64,000 nucleotides of DNA from Parvularcula sp. LCG005 (GCF_032930845.1 NZ_CP136758.1:2557001-2621000); one strand, 5' to 3'. Shown: positions 34,151 to 43,314, numbered from the stretch's first letter. Notes: generated from the letters alone by a model not told the origin. Made by a program: numbers and translations.

Positions 34151-34930
34151 TTAATGAGCTTCTAACGGCCCGCTGAAATTTGGCTTGTTCTGCATAATGA
34201 CTGAAATTCGTCGATTCTCAGGAGACGACCGATCGTCGACGAGCGGCTGCCGGTCAGCTTTCCCGACGACTTCTGAAATTTGCTCCTGCTGCAAACCAAA
34301 TTGAAGCGCGAGCCGTCTGGCGGCATTGGCTCGGTCAGCTGACAACTCCCAGTTTGTATATTGAGCACCGTTGCGGAAGGGCAGATCATCCGTATGGCCA
34401 ACAAGTTTGATTGGCCGTCCACTGGACATGAGCACCGGCGTAATGTCCCTCATGACTTCGGCCAGAAGATCAGACGGTTCTGCGTTGCCAAGCGCGAAGA
34501 GCGGTGCCCCGTCAGTCTCCAGCAAATTCACCACTATGCCTTCGTCGGATAGGGTCACACTGGCTTGCTGATCATCCAGCGCTTCATTCAGCGCCGCTTC
34601 GATACGCTCGATAAGGTCGGCCTCGTCATTCAGAGACTCCGCCTCCCCGCCATGATTGTCATAGGCCATGGAGTCCGTCGCATAGGTGCTGTCACCGTTC
34701 AGCATGTCATTCCCGCCACCGGAAATGGGGCTGATAGGAATAGCAGGGTCGAAATAGTCCGCGATGCCTTTGCGCTGCTCCTCCGTCGTCGCGTTCAAGA
34801 GCCACATGAGAAGGAAGAACGCCATCATTGCGGTGACAAAGTCCGCATACGCCACCTTCCAGGCACCACCGTGATGGCCGGCAGCTTCCCCGCCGCGCTT
34901 GCGTTTGATGATGATCGGCTGTGTGGACAT
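34151..34930 (-). CDS. motB: Flagellar stator protein MotB
   Basis: A 259-aa stator subunit that anchors MotA to peptidoglycan. N-terminal basic cytosolic part (IIIKRKRGGEAAGHHGGAWK), the membrane helix with the proton-binding Asp (WKVAYADFVTAMMAFFLLMWLL), a plug region, and an OmpA-like domain with the motif LVGHTDDLPFRNGAQYTNWELSADRANAARR. The ATG at 34930 gives the family start; the longer frame to 35245 crosses the divergent fliM gene. It is a single gene, 14 kb from motA. Confidence 0.95.
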   Translation of the reverse strand: MSTQPIIIKRKRGGEAAGHHGGAWKVAYADFVTAMMAFFLLMWLLNATTEEQRKGIADYFDPAIPISPISGGGNDMLNGDSTYATDSMAYDNHGGEAESLNDEADLIERIEAALNEALDDQQASVTLSDEGIVVNLLETDGAPLFALGNAEPSDLLAEVMRDITPVLMSSGRPIKLVGHTDDLPFRNGAQYTNWELSADRANAARRLALQFGLQQEQISEVVGKADRQPLVDDRSSPENRRISVIMQNKPNFSGPLEAH

Positions 34931-34981
34931 GGTGCTACACCCAAAGATTAACGTGCTCTGAAGCGATATAACCTCCGCGTG

Positions 34982-34997
34982 TAAAAGATAATTTAAC
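34982..34997 (+). promoter_or_regulatory. CtrA-like box between motB and fliM
   Basis: TAAA-N7-TTAAC, 52 bases before the fliM start, the same form and spacing as the box before fliF. Its reverse complement could also act on motB. Confidence 0.5.
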
Positions 34998-35048
34998 TCG
35001 CTTGGGTTGATTTGTCCGGATGCTTTACTTTTGTCCCAGGATGCTTCC

Positions 35049-35903
35049 ATGACCGAACTGTCTGTCAAAAGACGCATGACCCAGATGACACGCGGCCTGT
35101 CTGCGCCCGTCATGGCCATGCAGCCCGTCTGGCTGAAAGCCGCGGAGGACAGCCTCGCAGCCCTGTCTGATATTCTCGGCGCTGCTGTTTCGATTGACGA
35201 TCTGACGCTCCGTGCGTCGAGCACTGAGCAATATGCCAAGGACACCCCGGAGCCGGGCCTGATCCTGCCTCTCCTCGTCGACGAGCACCTCGGCTACCAG
35301 GCGCATATTGCGCGCGGCGACACAATGCACATGGCCCGTCTTCTCTTGCGGGCCTGTGACCAGAATGACATCGGCCATGATCCGACGATGCTCGATGGCC
35401 TGATGCTGAGAGCCCTTTATCGGCCTCTTCTCAACGCCTATTCATCAGCATTCAACATTTCGATCGCTCTCAACGATGAGCTGCCTATTCTTGATGAATG
35501 GCCACATATCCGGCGCGCCGACATCAGATCATTTCTGGTCGTTTCCACCAAACTTATCGTTGGTGACCAGACAATCAGCCTGGATCTCTGCCTGCCCAAC
35601 AATGAGCCGCGCTTCGCAGAACATCCGGACATAGCACCGCCACGTCAGGATGCCATGGTGGCCGCGGCGCGGTCGGCGAACGTCGAGATTTCGGCTGTTC
35701 TGGACAGCTGGAATGTCTCTCCGGGGATAGTCGCCGCATTCAAGAAAGGCACGGTCCTCCCGCTGCCCGGCGCCAGCATGGAGGCGCTCAGCCTTATCAT
35801 CAATCAGGGGCGTCGCTCCACCACCCTGGCACATGGGGAGCACGGACGATCGGGCGGCAGTCAGGCGATTCGTCTCTCTCAGATCGAATCAGCAATTCGC
35901 TGA
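35049..35903 (+). CDS. fliM: Divergent flagellar motor switch protein FliM
   Basis: A 284-aa protein assigned to FliM by overall fold pattern and context. The middle region (LMLRALYRPLLNAYSSAFNISIAL ... LVVSTKLIVGDQTISLDLCLP) follows the FliM CheC-like domain, and the C-terminus (VEISAVLDSWNVSPGIVAAFKKGTVLPLPGAS) resembles a SpoA domain. The usual N-terminal CheY-binding helix (LSQ-E-IDALL) is not clear. Start at 35049 with CCAGGA upstream. It stands alone and its end overlaps flhB by 25 bases on the opposite strand. No other FliM candidate is in the window. Confidence 0.72.
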   Translation: MTELSVKRRMTQMTRGLSAPVMAMQPVWLKAAEDSLAALSDILGAAVSIDDLTLRASSTEQYAKDTPEPGLILPLLVDEHLGYQAHIARGDTMHMARLLLRACDQNDIGHDPTMLDGLMLRALYRPLLNAYSSAFNISIALNDELPILDEWPHIRRADIRSFLVVSTKLIVGDQTISLDLCLPNNEPRFAEHPDIAPPRQDAMVAAARSANVEISAVLDSWNVSPGIVAAFKKGTVLPLPGASMEALSLIINQGRRSTTLAHGEHGRSGGSQAIRLSQIESAIR

Positions 35904-36964
35904 TCTGTCGGCCGGCGAATGGCATCGGCAAAGCGGATGGCCGCAGCAACAGCCGCAAAATGCTCTTCACGAATGGCGTCGCCCACCTTCACGGTCGCGT
36001 GAAGCGCCCGGGCACAGGGCGGGTCCTCCCGGACCGGGACGCCGCTGAGGCGCGCCCTGTCAATCAGCGACAGGGCCAGATGATCAACACCTTTGGCGAC
36101 GCAGACCGGCACGCTTGTCGGCTGTCGGTCCCATTGCAGCGCCACCGCATAGTGAGTCGGGTTCACGATGACCACATCGGCCTTCGCCGTCGCGCGCAAC
36201 ATCGTTGCCTGTGAGAATTCCTGCGCGCGGCGTCGGCGCATCTGCTTCTGTTGCGGATCGCCTTCCATCTCCTTGTGCTCGTCCGACACCTCCTGACGGG
36301 TCATCTTCAATTTGCGCGAATGCGCCATTCGCTTGGCCGGCAAGTCAAGCGCAGCGATGATCGCCGCAACGATACAGGCGAGCCCGATGATATTTGTCAC
36401 CTCACGTCGCATAAGCTCAGGAAACATGCCTGCTTCCTGCTGGAAGGCAGACAGGAAGTGATCCTGCCGCAACCACAGGTACAGGCCGCCGACGATCGCG
36501 ACGAAAATGATCTTCAGGCCGGACTTCAGGAACTCGCTCATGCCTTGAGCACCGTAGCGCTTCTTGAAACCTTCTACCGGATTGATACGCCGCAGGTCAG
36601 GTTTGAGTTTTGTTGGGGCAAGGACAATTCCCTGTTGTGCCACCAGTACCAGGACAACAGCAATGGCGGCGGGGCCAATGACCATCATGACGGCCATGAG
36701 GGGTTCACGGAACAGGAGCTCTCCCCCGGCGGATCCTGACAACACCGACTGACCCAACTCTTCGGGATGCCAGAAAATGGGCACCAGTGCCTTTGCCAGA
36801 CCCAGCGCCGCTCCACCAGCGCCCAGCATTCCGAGCAGGAACCCCAAATAGGATGCGAGGACCGCCGCATCGGTCGACAGCGGAATATTTCCCTTCTTGC
36901 GCGCCTTTCGTTGCTTCTCCGGCGACGCCTCAAACGATTTGTCGAGGCCGCTATCTTCACTCAT
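35879..36964 (-). CDS. flhB: Flagellar export switch protein FlhB
   Basis: A 361-aa export gate protein that switches from hook to filament secretion. Four membrane helices in the first 215 residues, then a cytoplasmic domain with the self-cleavage motif NPTH (DVVIVNPTHYAVALQW). N-terminal DSGLDKSFEASPEKQRKARKKG is a typical FlhB start. It overlaps fliR by 4 bases and converges on fliM with a 25-base coding overlap. Confidence 0.96.
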   Translation of the reverse strand: MSEDSGLDKSFEASPEKQRKARKKGNIPLSTDAAVLASYLGFLLGMLGAGGAALGLAKALVPIFWHPEELGQSVLSGSAGGELLFREPLMAVMMVIGPAAIAVVLVLVAQQGIVLAPTKLKPDLRRINPVEGFKKRYGAQGMSEFLKSGLKIIFVAIVGGLYLWLRQDHFLSAFQQEAGMFPELMRREVTNIIGLACIVAAIIAALDLPAKRMAHSRKLKMTRQEVSDEHKEMEGDPQQKQMRRRRAQEFSQATMLRATAKADVVIVNPTHYAVALQWDRQPTSVPVCVAKGVDHLALSLIDRARLSGVPVREDPPCARALHATVKVGDAIREEHFAAVAAAIRFADAIRRPTDQRIADSI

Positions 36965-37743
36965 GGCAGGATTCTCAGCAACGTAGCTTCCAGCTCACTC
37001 CGCCAGCGCATCAGCAGTCCGGACACAGCGACAAGCAGCAGAACGAGACCTGAAAGCGTAATGGCGGGCATGCCAACAAAGGTGACCATCAGTTGGGGCA
37101 TCGCCCGGTTCAGGACACCGAGCAGAACGTTGTAGGCCAGATTGAGCAGAAGAAAGGGCGCTGACAGCATGAGCGCAAAGGCAAGCCCATCGCCACAGAC
37201 AGCGAGCGCCTTCCGCGCAATAAGCCCTACCGCATCATTTGCGAAAATAAATCCCGGCGGCAGATTTTCATAACTCCGCACAAAGATTTCGATCATCGTG
37301 ATATGGGCACCAATTGTCAGAAACAGAACCGCCCCCGCCATGGTCAGCAGGGTAGATACGGTCGTGTTCGACTCCTCAGAAATGCCAGCACCGAATATTT
37401 GCGAGAGGGAGAGGCTTTGGGCGATCGCAGCACCGGCCATGCTCAGGACGAATATGGAAACCCTGATAAAAAAGCCCAGCGCGAAACCGACAAAGACCTC
37501 CCCCACGATCAAGGCGACAAGAGGCAGATCGGTTGCACTAAGCCGGGGGGCGATGACTGGAAAAAGGAGGAGCGTGATGGCCAGCGCAACCACGACGCGG
37601 ACATTCACCGGAATAATCCGCGTGCCGATCCCCGGTAGCATGAAAATGAGCAGAGACAGCCGCGAGAAGATGAGCATGAATGGCACCACCACCACCGGTG
37701 CGACCGCAGCCAGACGGCCAATCATGTCCAGCCACTCGCTCAC
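36961..37743 (-). CDS. fliR: Flagellar export gate protein FliR
   Basis: A 260-aa membrane protein with six hydrophobic helices and the conserved segments LLIFMLPGIGTRIIPVNVRVVVALAITLLLFPVI and GEVFVGFALGFFIRVSIFVLSMAGAAIAQSLSLS. It builds the export gate with FliP and FliQ. Overlaps flhA and flhB by 4 bases each. Confidence 0.95.
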   Translation of the reverse strand: MSEWLDMIGRLAAVAPVVVVPFMLIFSRLSLLIFMLPGIGTRIIPVNVRVVVALAITLLLFPVIAPRLSATDLPLVALIVGEVFVGFALGFFIRVSIFVLSMAGAAIAQSLSLSQIFGAGISEESNTTVSTLLTMAGAVLFLTIGAHITMIEIFVRSYENLPPGFIFANDAVGLIARKALAVCGDGLAFALMLSAPFLLLNLAYNVLLGVLNRAMPQLMVTFVGMPAITLSGLVLLLVAVSGLLMRWRSELEATLLRILP

Positions 37744-39809
37744 ACCGTCCCCACAATCTGGGGGGTGGCATGCGTAGCGATTTCATCAAAGGAAAAGACC
37801 GGATTGGTCATGCCGTGCGACGCCATGATGGACCGCAGGAACCGTCGGCGCGCTGCATTGATGGCGATGACCGGATAGGTACCGCCTGATGCCGCCTGGT
37901 CGACCGTTTTGCGCAGATCAGCAATCAGGCGACTGAGTGTCTGGCCGGGGAGCTGGGCGCGCCCATCATCATTCTCCCCCTGCACCTGCAGCGCTTTTTC
38001 CCACTGGTCGCCCAGCTGGATCACAGCCAGTTTTCCATCAGGGCTGGCCAGTTTACTGACAAACTGGAATGCGAGCCGCCGTCGGACATGCTCCACAATC
38101 CCTTCGAACTTCTGCTCAGCACTTCGCGCCTCCGCGATCGCCTCGAGAATGAGGGCCAGATTGCGAACCGAGACACGCTCGGCCAACAGCTCCCGCAAGA
38201 CCTGCTGCAGCAGATCGTGCGGCACTTTTTCCGGCACCAGATCATCGACCAGGCGGCGGTTTGCCTCGGCCCGCTTGGCGTCTGAAGGTTTGGTGAAAGC
38301 GTCGATCATCGCCCTCATGGCGCGGCGGGTCATCAGTTTTGGAAACTGCACCTGGACCGTCTCCAGCAGATGGGTCGACAGGACCTCGACCGGGTCAACC
38401 ACGGTGACGCCATTCAGGATAAGCTTGTCCTTGCCGCGCTGATCGACCCAGCGGGCGGCGGCTCCATAGACGGGTTCCTTGACGCTGTCCCCTTTCAGCT
38501 CCGGATACGCATTTTCGGCGATCAGGGCGAGGAAGCGGCCAGGCTGCAGACCATTCCTCGCCACCGTCACGCCGTGCACTTTGATCTCATAGCTGCCCGT
38601 ATGGAGTTGCTGGCGATCGGTCACACGAACCGGCGGCATGATGAAGCCATATTCCTGGATCACATAGCGTCTTATTTTCTCGACACGTCCATTCAACCCG
38701 GACTCACCTTCGATCACGGTACGGACCAGATCAGAGCTCAGCTCCACATGGATATCATCAATATCCAGCAGATCGCCGAAACTCGGCTCATCGCTCTCTG
38801 GCAGGGCCAGTGGCTCCTCAATCAGCGATTCCTCAGCCGGCCGATAGCGATATGCCCGCCACGCGAGATAGCCAAGCCCGATGGCGCCCAAATAGAATGG
38901 CACCACGGGGAGGCCCGGAAAGCTGCCGAATATGACCATGGCGACGGCCACTGTGCCCAAGGCCTCCGGCTTTGTTCCCAGTTCCTTCAGAAGCGCATGG
39001 TCGACCGCCCCTTCGCCCCGCCCTTTGGAGAGCAGAAGAGCCGCGGCCACCGAGATGATGACGGCGGGGATCTGGCTGACGAGGCCGTCTCCGACCGTCA
39101 GAATCGAGTAGTTCTCCAGCGCCTCCTGGAACGAAATACCGTGCACGACCATTCCGATACCAATGCCGGCGACAAGGTTCAGAAGCGTGATGAGAAGGCC
39201 GGCAATGGCATCGCCTTTGACGAATTTCGACGCGCCGTCCAGCGAGCCGAGAAATGCGGTCTCTTCCTGCTCCCGCTGCCTCAGGCGTTTGGCCTCTTCA
39301 TGGCTGATGGCACCCGCGGCCACATCCGCATCGATGGCCATTTGCTTGCCCGGCATGGCGTCGAGCGCGAAGCGTGCGCCCACCTCCGCCATCCGCCCGG
39401 CGCCCTTCGTAATGACAAGGAAGTTCACGATGATCAGCACGGTGAAGACGATCAGGCCAAGGCCCAGATTGCCGCCCATGATGAACATGGCAAAGCCTTC
39501 GATGACACCGCCTGCGGCGTCGGCACCGGTATGCCCCTCACCGATGATCAGCTTGGTCGACGAAATATTGAGCGATAGCCGCAGCAGAAGCGAGACCAGC
39601 AGGATCGCGGGAAATGATGAAAAATCGAGCGGGCGCTGAACAAACAGCGTCACCGTGAAAATGAGGATAGCGAAGGCAAAGGACAGCATCAGGCCGATGT
39701 CCAGCAGCATGGGCGGCACCGGCAGGATCATCATGATCAGAATGCCCATCAGCCCGACAGCCAGGCCGATGGTCGGTGACAGCCTCAGTGTCTTGAGAAC
39801 GCCATCCAT
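37740..39809 (-). CDS. flhA: Flagellar export apparatus protein FlhA
   Basis: A 689-aa protein with about eight membrane helices in the first half and a large cytosolic docking domain. The FHIPEP signature region is clear: RPLDFSSFPAILLVSLLLRLSLNISSTKLII, followed by GNLGLGLIVFTVLIIVNFLVITKGAGRMAEVGARFALDAMPGKQMAIDAD. It is the ion-driven export motor component that receives substrates. Gap of 25 bases to fliQ. Confidence 0.97.
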   Translation of the reverse strand: MDGVLKTLRLSPTIGLAVGLMGILIMMILPVPPMLLDIGLMLSFAFAILIFTVTLFVQRPLDFSSFPAILLVSLLLRLSLNISSTKLIIGEGHTGADAAGGVIEGFAMFIMGGNLGLGLIVFTVLIIVNFLVITKGAGRMAEVGARFALDAMPGKQMAIDADVAAGAISHEEAKRLRQREQEETAFLGSLDGASKFVKGDAIAGLLITLLNLVAGIGIGMVVHGISFQEALENYSILTVGDGLVSQIPAVIISVAAALLLSKGRGEGAVDHALLKELGTKPEALGTVAVAMVIFGSFPGLPVVPFYLGAIGLGYLAWRAYRYRPAEESLIEEPLALPESDEPSFGDLLDIDDIHVELSSDLVRTVIEGESGLNGRVEKIRRYVIQEYGFIMPPVRVTDRQQLHTGSYEIKVHGVTVARNGLQPGRFLALIAENAYPELKGDSVKEPVYGAAARWVDQRGKDKLILNGVTVVDPVEVLSTHLLETVQVQFPKLMTRRAMRAMIDAFTKPSDAKRAEANRRLVDDLVPEKVPHDLLQQVLRELLAERVSVRNLALILEAIAEARSAEQKFEGIVEHVRRRLAFQFVSKLASPDGKLAVIQLGDQWEKALQVQGENDDGRAQLPGQTLSRLIADLRKTVDQAASGGTYPVIAINAARRRFLRSIMASHGMTNPVFSFDEIATHATPQIVGTV

Positions 39810-39834
39810 AAGTTCCTGCCCTTAATTCAACCTG

Positions 39835-40098
39835 TCAGCTCGCGATGAGCCCAATGACCTGTGCATCGAAGAACCCGATAACGAGGCGCGCCAGCATGCT
39901 GGCCGACGCCCAGAAGACCACCATGATCACCGCGATCTTCGGGACGAAGGTGAGCGTCATTTCCTGTATCGACGTCAGCGCCTGCAGAAGACCGATCACC
40001 AATCCGGTCACCAGCGCGGCAATCAGCAACGGCATAGCCATCAGGCTTGCCGTTGCCAGTGCCTCCCTGAGGAGGGAAAGAATATCACCCTCTGACAT
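39835..40098 (-). CDS. fliQ: Flagellar export gate protein FliQ
   Basis: An 87-aa protein with two membrane helices (MAMPLLIAALVTGLVIGLLQALTSIQEMTLTFVPKI and VFWASASMLARLVIGFF), the FliQ layout. Start at 40098 (MSEGDILSLLREAL) gives the family length; the longer frame overlaps fliE. One base separates it from the fliE stop. Confidence 0.94.
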   Translation of the reverse strand: MSEGDILSLLREALATASLMAMPLLIAALVTGLVIGLLQALTSIQEMTLTFVPKIAVIMVVFWASASMLARLVIGFFDAQVIGLIAS

Positions 40099-40099
40099 A

Positions 40100-40372
40100 T
40101 CAGAGCGGCATACGGAGGAGTTCCTGATAGGCACCGACGACGCGGTCACGTATCGTCACCGCCGTCTGAAGCGCCATTTCAGCCTGCGATAAGGCTTCCA
40201 CGACGCTTTGCGCATCGAATTGCCCGATGGCGAATCCGGCCGCGGCCTCGTCGGCCTGATCGAACATGCGGGCGAAGTTTTCCGTCGACTGCAGCAGGGG
40301 ACCGGGTTCAACATCCTTGACCTTGGCCAGACTGTCATAAGCAGCGAAAGCGTTGAGAGGTGTAATGGACAT
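40100..40372 (-). CDS. fliE: Flagellar rod-MS ring adaptor FliE
   Basis: A 90-aa protein with the FliE pattern toward the end: SVVEALSQAEMALQTAVTIRDRVVGAYQELLRMPL. FliE links the MS ring to the proximal rod and is the first export substrate. Between flgC (8 bases) and fliQ (1 base). Confidence 0.92.
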   Translation of the reverse strand: MSITPLNAFAAYDSLAKVKDVEPGPLLQSTENFARMFDQADEAAAGFAIGQFDAQSVVEALSQAEMALQTAVTIRDRVVGAYQELLRMPL

Positions 40373-40380
40373 AATTTTTC

Positions 40381-40761
40381 CTAGCGCTTGAGAACACTCA
40401 GAAGCCCATCATAAAGACGACGGGCCTGTGTGAAGACTTGCAGATTGGCGTCGTAACTGCGGCCTGCCTCACGGGCATCGGCCATTTCGATCAGCATATT
40501 GACGTTTGAGAGTTCAACCGTACCGTCAGCATCTGCCAGCGGGTGGGCCGGATCGAAGAGCAGCGTTCCTTCGGTCCGGTCCAGACTGACGCGACCCGGC
40601 TCGACGCCCGCCTCCCCCACGCGGAAGGTAATCAACTTACGCTGATAACCGGGCGTGTCAGCATTGGACAGGTTTTCAGTCGCCAGACGAAGACGCAAGG
40701 ACTGCGCCTCCATGCCGGACGCGGCCGCGTTGAGCGAGCCCAGAAGAGAATCGATCTGCAT
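40381..40761 (-). CDS. flgC: Proximal rod protein FlgC
   Basis: A 126-aa rod subunit: SLLGSLNAAASGMEAQSLRLRLATENLSNADTPGYQRKLITF at the N-terminus, and MLIEMADAREAGRSYDANLQVFTQARRLYDGLLSVLKR at the C-terminus. Two bases after flgB. Confidence 0.94.
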   Translation of the reverse strand: MQIDSLLGSLNAAASGMEAQSLRLRLATENLSNADTPGYQRKLITFRVGEAGVEPGRVSLDRTEGTLLFDPAHPLADADGTVELSNVNMLIEMADAREAGRSYDANLQVFTQARRLYDGLLSVLKR

Positions 40762-40763
40762 GA

Positions 40764-41081
40764 TTACCTCGGCGCCCCGCCAGCAAGCCGGACAAGTTCG
40801 AGGGTCTTTGACCAGATCGTGACGGCCGCCTGATGACGTCCCGCGTTGCTAGCCATACTGATCATTTCCTGATCAAGCGAGATGGCTGTCCGTGTATCGC
40901 GGATATCGACGGTCTCACCGCGGTTCAAATCAGCTAACGCGTCGGAAAAGCGCGGAACGGCTTTCCCGGTCGCACCCGGAATATCAATGCGGGAGATGTT
41001 GTCTGCGACGACGGCATGCGCGGCCGCAGCGTGGCGGGTCATGGTCGAGGACAGTTTGAGCACCGACAGATCGGTCAGCAT
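40764..41081 (-). CDS. flgB: Proximal rod protein FlgB
   Basis: A 105-aa rod subunit with the shortened FlgB pattern: a helical N-terminus (LKLSSTMTRHAAAAHAVVADNISRIDIPGATGKAV) and DQEMISMASNAGRHQAAVTIWSKTLELVR at the C-terminus. First gene of flgB-flgC-fliE-fliQ-flhA-fliR-flhB. A CAACCAAA element lies 45 bases upstream. Confidence 0.9.
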   Translation of the reverse strand: MLTDLSVLKLSSTMTRHAAAAHAVVADNISRIDIPGATGKAVPRFSDALADLNRGETVDIRDTRTAISLDQEMISMASNAGRHQAAVTIWSKTLELVRLAGGAPR

Positions 41082-41122
41082 AGGCGGTCTCCATGGTTAA
41101 GAGACCTTGAACGTACTCAATC

Positions 41123-41142
41123 TTTGGTTGATTAATCGTTAA
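41123..41142 (-). promoter_or_regulatory. Shared flagellar motif upstream of flgB
   Basis: Minus strand TTAA-N8-CAACCAAA followed by TGAGTAC. The same order, spacing and flank occur before motA (49541-49560). CAACCAAA also occurs before flgE (34137-34130), and CAACCATA before the flagellin gene (43308-43301). Confidence 0.5.
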
Positions 41143-41566
41143 CAGCTCGCTTAAAATCGACCTTGTCGGGCAGTGACAGGAGCAGTGCCGCTTCGATCGC
41201 GAGCAGCGGTCGCAATATTCGTAGAACCTTGTAGAATTGCGACTTTTCGGCGGCGATGGCGGCCTTCTCCACGTCCCTGTGGATGGAAAATCCGGCAAAG
41301 CCGTGGACCGCCTCATCCATTAACCTCTGCAACCTCTGGATGCCTTCTGCTTCATCGACGTCGCCCACGAGCAACAGTTGAGCGGCATAGTAGACGCGGG
41401 TCAGCGGCGTGTTCACATCATCTGGATGCAGGGCATCCGAGAGGCGAAGGACGCCGACTTCCTGATCAATAACCCGTATCTCACCCCGCCGGCCGCCATT
41501 TTGAAGGATAACGCCACCGACGAAAATTTTCTCATAGGGCTTGAGGTTCAGCACCAGTCCAGACAT
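41132..41566 (-). CDS. flbT: Flagellin post-transcriptional regulator FlbT
   Basis: A 144-aa protein with the FlbT opening SGLVLNLKPYEKIFVGGVILQNGGRRGEIRV and the helical middle TRVYYAAQLLLVGDVDEAE. In Caulobacter FlbT binds the flagellin mRNA leader and limits translation. It lies 4 bases after flaF and 64 bases from the downstream flagellin stop, so it is well placed to act on the message at 42002-43216. Confidence 0.93.
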   Translation of the reverse strand: MSGLVLNLKPYEKIFVGGVILQNGGRRGEIRVIDQEVGVLRLSDALHPDDVNTPLTRVYYAAQLLLVGDVDEAEGIQRLQRLMDEAVHGFAGFSIHRDVEKAAIAAEKSQFYKVLRILRPLLAIEAALLLSLPDKVDFKRAVND

Positions 41567-41570
41567 CGCC

Positions 41571-41936
41571 CTACGCAGCCTCCATGTCTGCGGCAGTCAG
41601 TCCTCTGATGATATTCTGGTTGATTTCCACGAGAATGTCGGCGGACCCATTTTGGTCTGTGACAACCCTTGTGTGCTGCTCGACGAAGGCGGCAAGGCTG
41701 AGCAGGCTGGCCTTCAGCTGATCGGGGCAGTGATTGTTGGGATTGGCTAGATCAACCGCCAGAGTCATCCAGAGCTGCTTGTTGTCCTGGAGCGCGATAT
41801 AGAGCGCCAATGTATCGACAGGGTCTTCCCCGATAGCAGCCTCCAGCCGTCGCGTGATCCGTGTAAAAACTTCCCGCTCGAGCGCGCGCCCGGAAATCGT
41901 CTCGCGCTGCATCGTCGCATAGCCCGTTCTGTGCAT
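41571..41936 (-). CDS. flaF: Flagellin assembly regulator FlaF
   Basis: A 121-aa protein with the FlaF pattern (REVFTRITRRLEAA ... ALQDNKQLWMTLAVDLANPNNHCPDQLKASLLSLAAFVEQHTRVV). In alphaproteobacteria FlaF is needed for flagellin production and export and works against FlbT. It follows the flagellin gene by 65 bases across the stem at 41963-41986. Confidence 0.93.
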   Translation of the reverse strand: MHRTGYATMQRETISGRALEREVFTRITRRLEAAIGEDPVDTLALYIALQDNKQLWMTLAVDLANPNNHCPDQLKASLLSLAAFVEQHTRVVTDQNGSADILVEINQNIIRGLTAADMEAA

Positions 41937-41962
41937 CCTTTAACCCCTGCTTTTATGAAAGA

Positions 41963-41986
41963 GGATGCGGCCCGTGGGCCGCATCC
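41963..41986 (-). terminator. Strong stem between flagellin and flaF
   Basis: GGATGCGGCCC (41963-41973) and GGGCCGCATCC (41976-41986) form an 11-bp perfect arm pair with a very tight loop. On the minus strand it is followed by TCTTTCAT, only a weak T-run, so partial termination or 3'-end protection is expected; this would let flagellin exceed FlaF and FlbT. Confidence 0.7.
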
Positions 41987-42001
41987 GGTCATGCATTTTG
42001 A

Positions 42002-43216
42002 CTATCGAAACAAGGCCAGGATTGCCTGCGGCGACTGGTTGGCGATGGTCAGCGCCTGAATGTTCAGCTGCTGCTGGACCTGCAGGGATTGAAGGCGGGC
42101 GGACGCTTCTTCCAGATTGGCATCCGTCAGCGCACTGATACCGGCTTCCATCGAGTCGATGAGCGACTGGACGAAGTCGTTCTGGATATCGATCCGCATC
42201 TGCGCGGAGCCGAAAGAGGCAGCGGCATCGACGGCCGTGTCCAGCGCCAACTCTACGGCATCCAGAGCGGCCTGGGCACCGGCAGTCGTGGTGACATCCA
42301 GCGTGGCAAGGCCCGCAAGACCACCAACGCCCACAGCACCGGTGTCAGCCGTTGCAGTAAAGGTTGCCGTTGTCGTGCCGGAGGCCGCGATGTTGACCAC
42401 GGTATCTGTTGAGTCGTCACCCACAGTGGTTGTCGCGATGGTGATGTTGGCCGGGAAGATCGTGGCCTCATCCACCTGGGTCTGAATGCGGGCAACCACA
42501 TCAGCCGTCGTGTCACCTGCCGATGCGACTTCGGTGAACGTATAGGTCTGACCACCAGATGTCAGCGAGATTTCCAGCGTATCACCAACTGTCAGCTGGC
42601 CTGCCGTGAAGGTGACGTCGAGGTTGGCCGTACCCGCACCATCAATAGAGCCGGTCGGGTTGGTCGTGACCTCACCTGGCGCAGAAGAGATGGTGGCACC
42701 GGCGGTGCCAAGCTCACTGGTCAGGTCGACACGGTTGATCGTGATCCGGTCTGGTGACACCGCGCCGTCAGCGCGATTGAGCGAGGACAGGAGCTGAACA
42801 TCGTCACTGCCCTTCAGCAGGTTCAGACCGTTGAACTGCGCAGCGTCGACAATGTCAGTGACCTGACTGTACAGCGCATCGACATCCCGCTGGATCTTGT
42901 CGCGGTCAACGTTTTCCTCTTGTGCAGAGACGATCAGGCTCTTCATCTCCTGGATCAGCTTGGTGACCTGCTCAGACGCCGAGCGGGCAACACCCACGGT
43001 CGCCGCCCCCAGATTGAGGCTGTCAGTAATCGCCTTGAACGAGGCGACGTCTGTGGTCATGACCGTCGAAATGGCCCACACGGCGGCGTTGTCGCGCGCT
43101 GTCGCGACCTTTTTACCGGTCGAGATGAGGTTCTGCGTCTTCTGCAGGTTCATGTTGATGTCGCGAAGCGTGTCCAATGCGACGATGGCTGACTGGTTGA
43201 AGTTAATGCTGGACAT
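42002..43216 (-). CDS. Flagellin
   Basis: A 404-aa filament subunit. The N-terminal D0/D1 segment (SINFNQSAIVALDTLRDINMNLQKTQNLISTGKKVATARDNAAVWAIS) and the C-terminal one (SLQVQQQLNIQALTIANQSPQAILALFR) are standard; the centre (about 150-300) is Thr/Ala/Gly-rich and variable. It is the only flagellin in the window and no fliD or fliS is present, as in many alphaproteobacteria. The 126-base leader region (43217-43342) holds the CAACCATA element and a CtrA-like box, and would contain the FlbT target. Confidence 0.95.
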   Translation of the reverse strand: MSSINFNQSAIVALDTLRDINMNLQKTQNLISTGKKVATARDNAAVWAISTVMTTDVASFKAITDSLNLGAATVGVARSASEQVTKLIQEMKSLIVSAQEENVDRDKIQRDVDALYSQVTDIVDAAQFNGLNLLKGSDDVQLLSSLNRADGAVSPDRITINRVDLTSELGTAGATISSAPGEVTTNPTGSIDGAGTANLDVTFTAGQLTVGDTLEISLTSGGQTYTFTEVASAGDTTADVVARIQTQVDEATIFPANITIATTTVGDDSTDTVVNIAASGTTTATFTATADTGAVGVGGLAGLATLDVTTTAGAQAALDAVELALDTAVDAAASFGSAQMRIDIQNDFVQSLIDSMEAGISALTDANLEEASARLQSLQVQQQLNIQALTIANQSPQAILALFR

Positions 43217-43314
43217 GGTTGATCCTCTTGTCCGTCAGGCCCGCTCCTCTTCCTGAGGCCGGCCGTCCTGCCGCAATTTCCGATTGCGCTGGATGCAATT
43301 TATGGTTGCAACCC

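Noticed and set aside
38370-39578. Long open frame antisense to flhA
   Set aside because: It mirrors flhA codon by codon, has no ribosome site and gives a low-complexity charged product; flhA is unmistakable on the other strand.
41963-41986. CRISPR repeat or mobile-element end
   Set aside because: It is a single hairpin with no direct repeats, spacers or target duplication around it.
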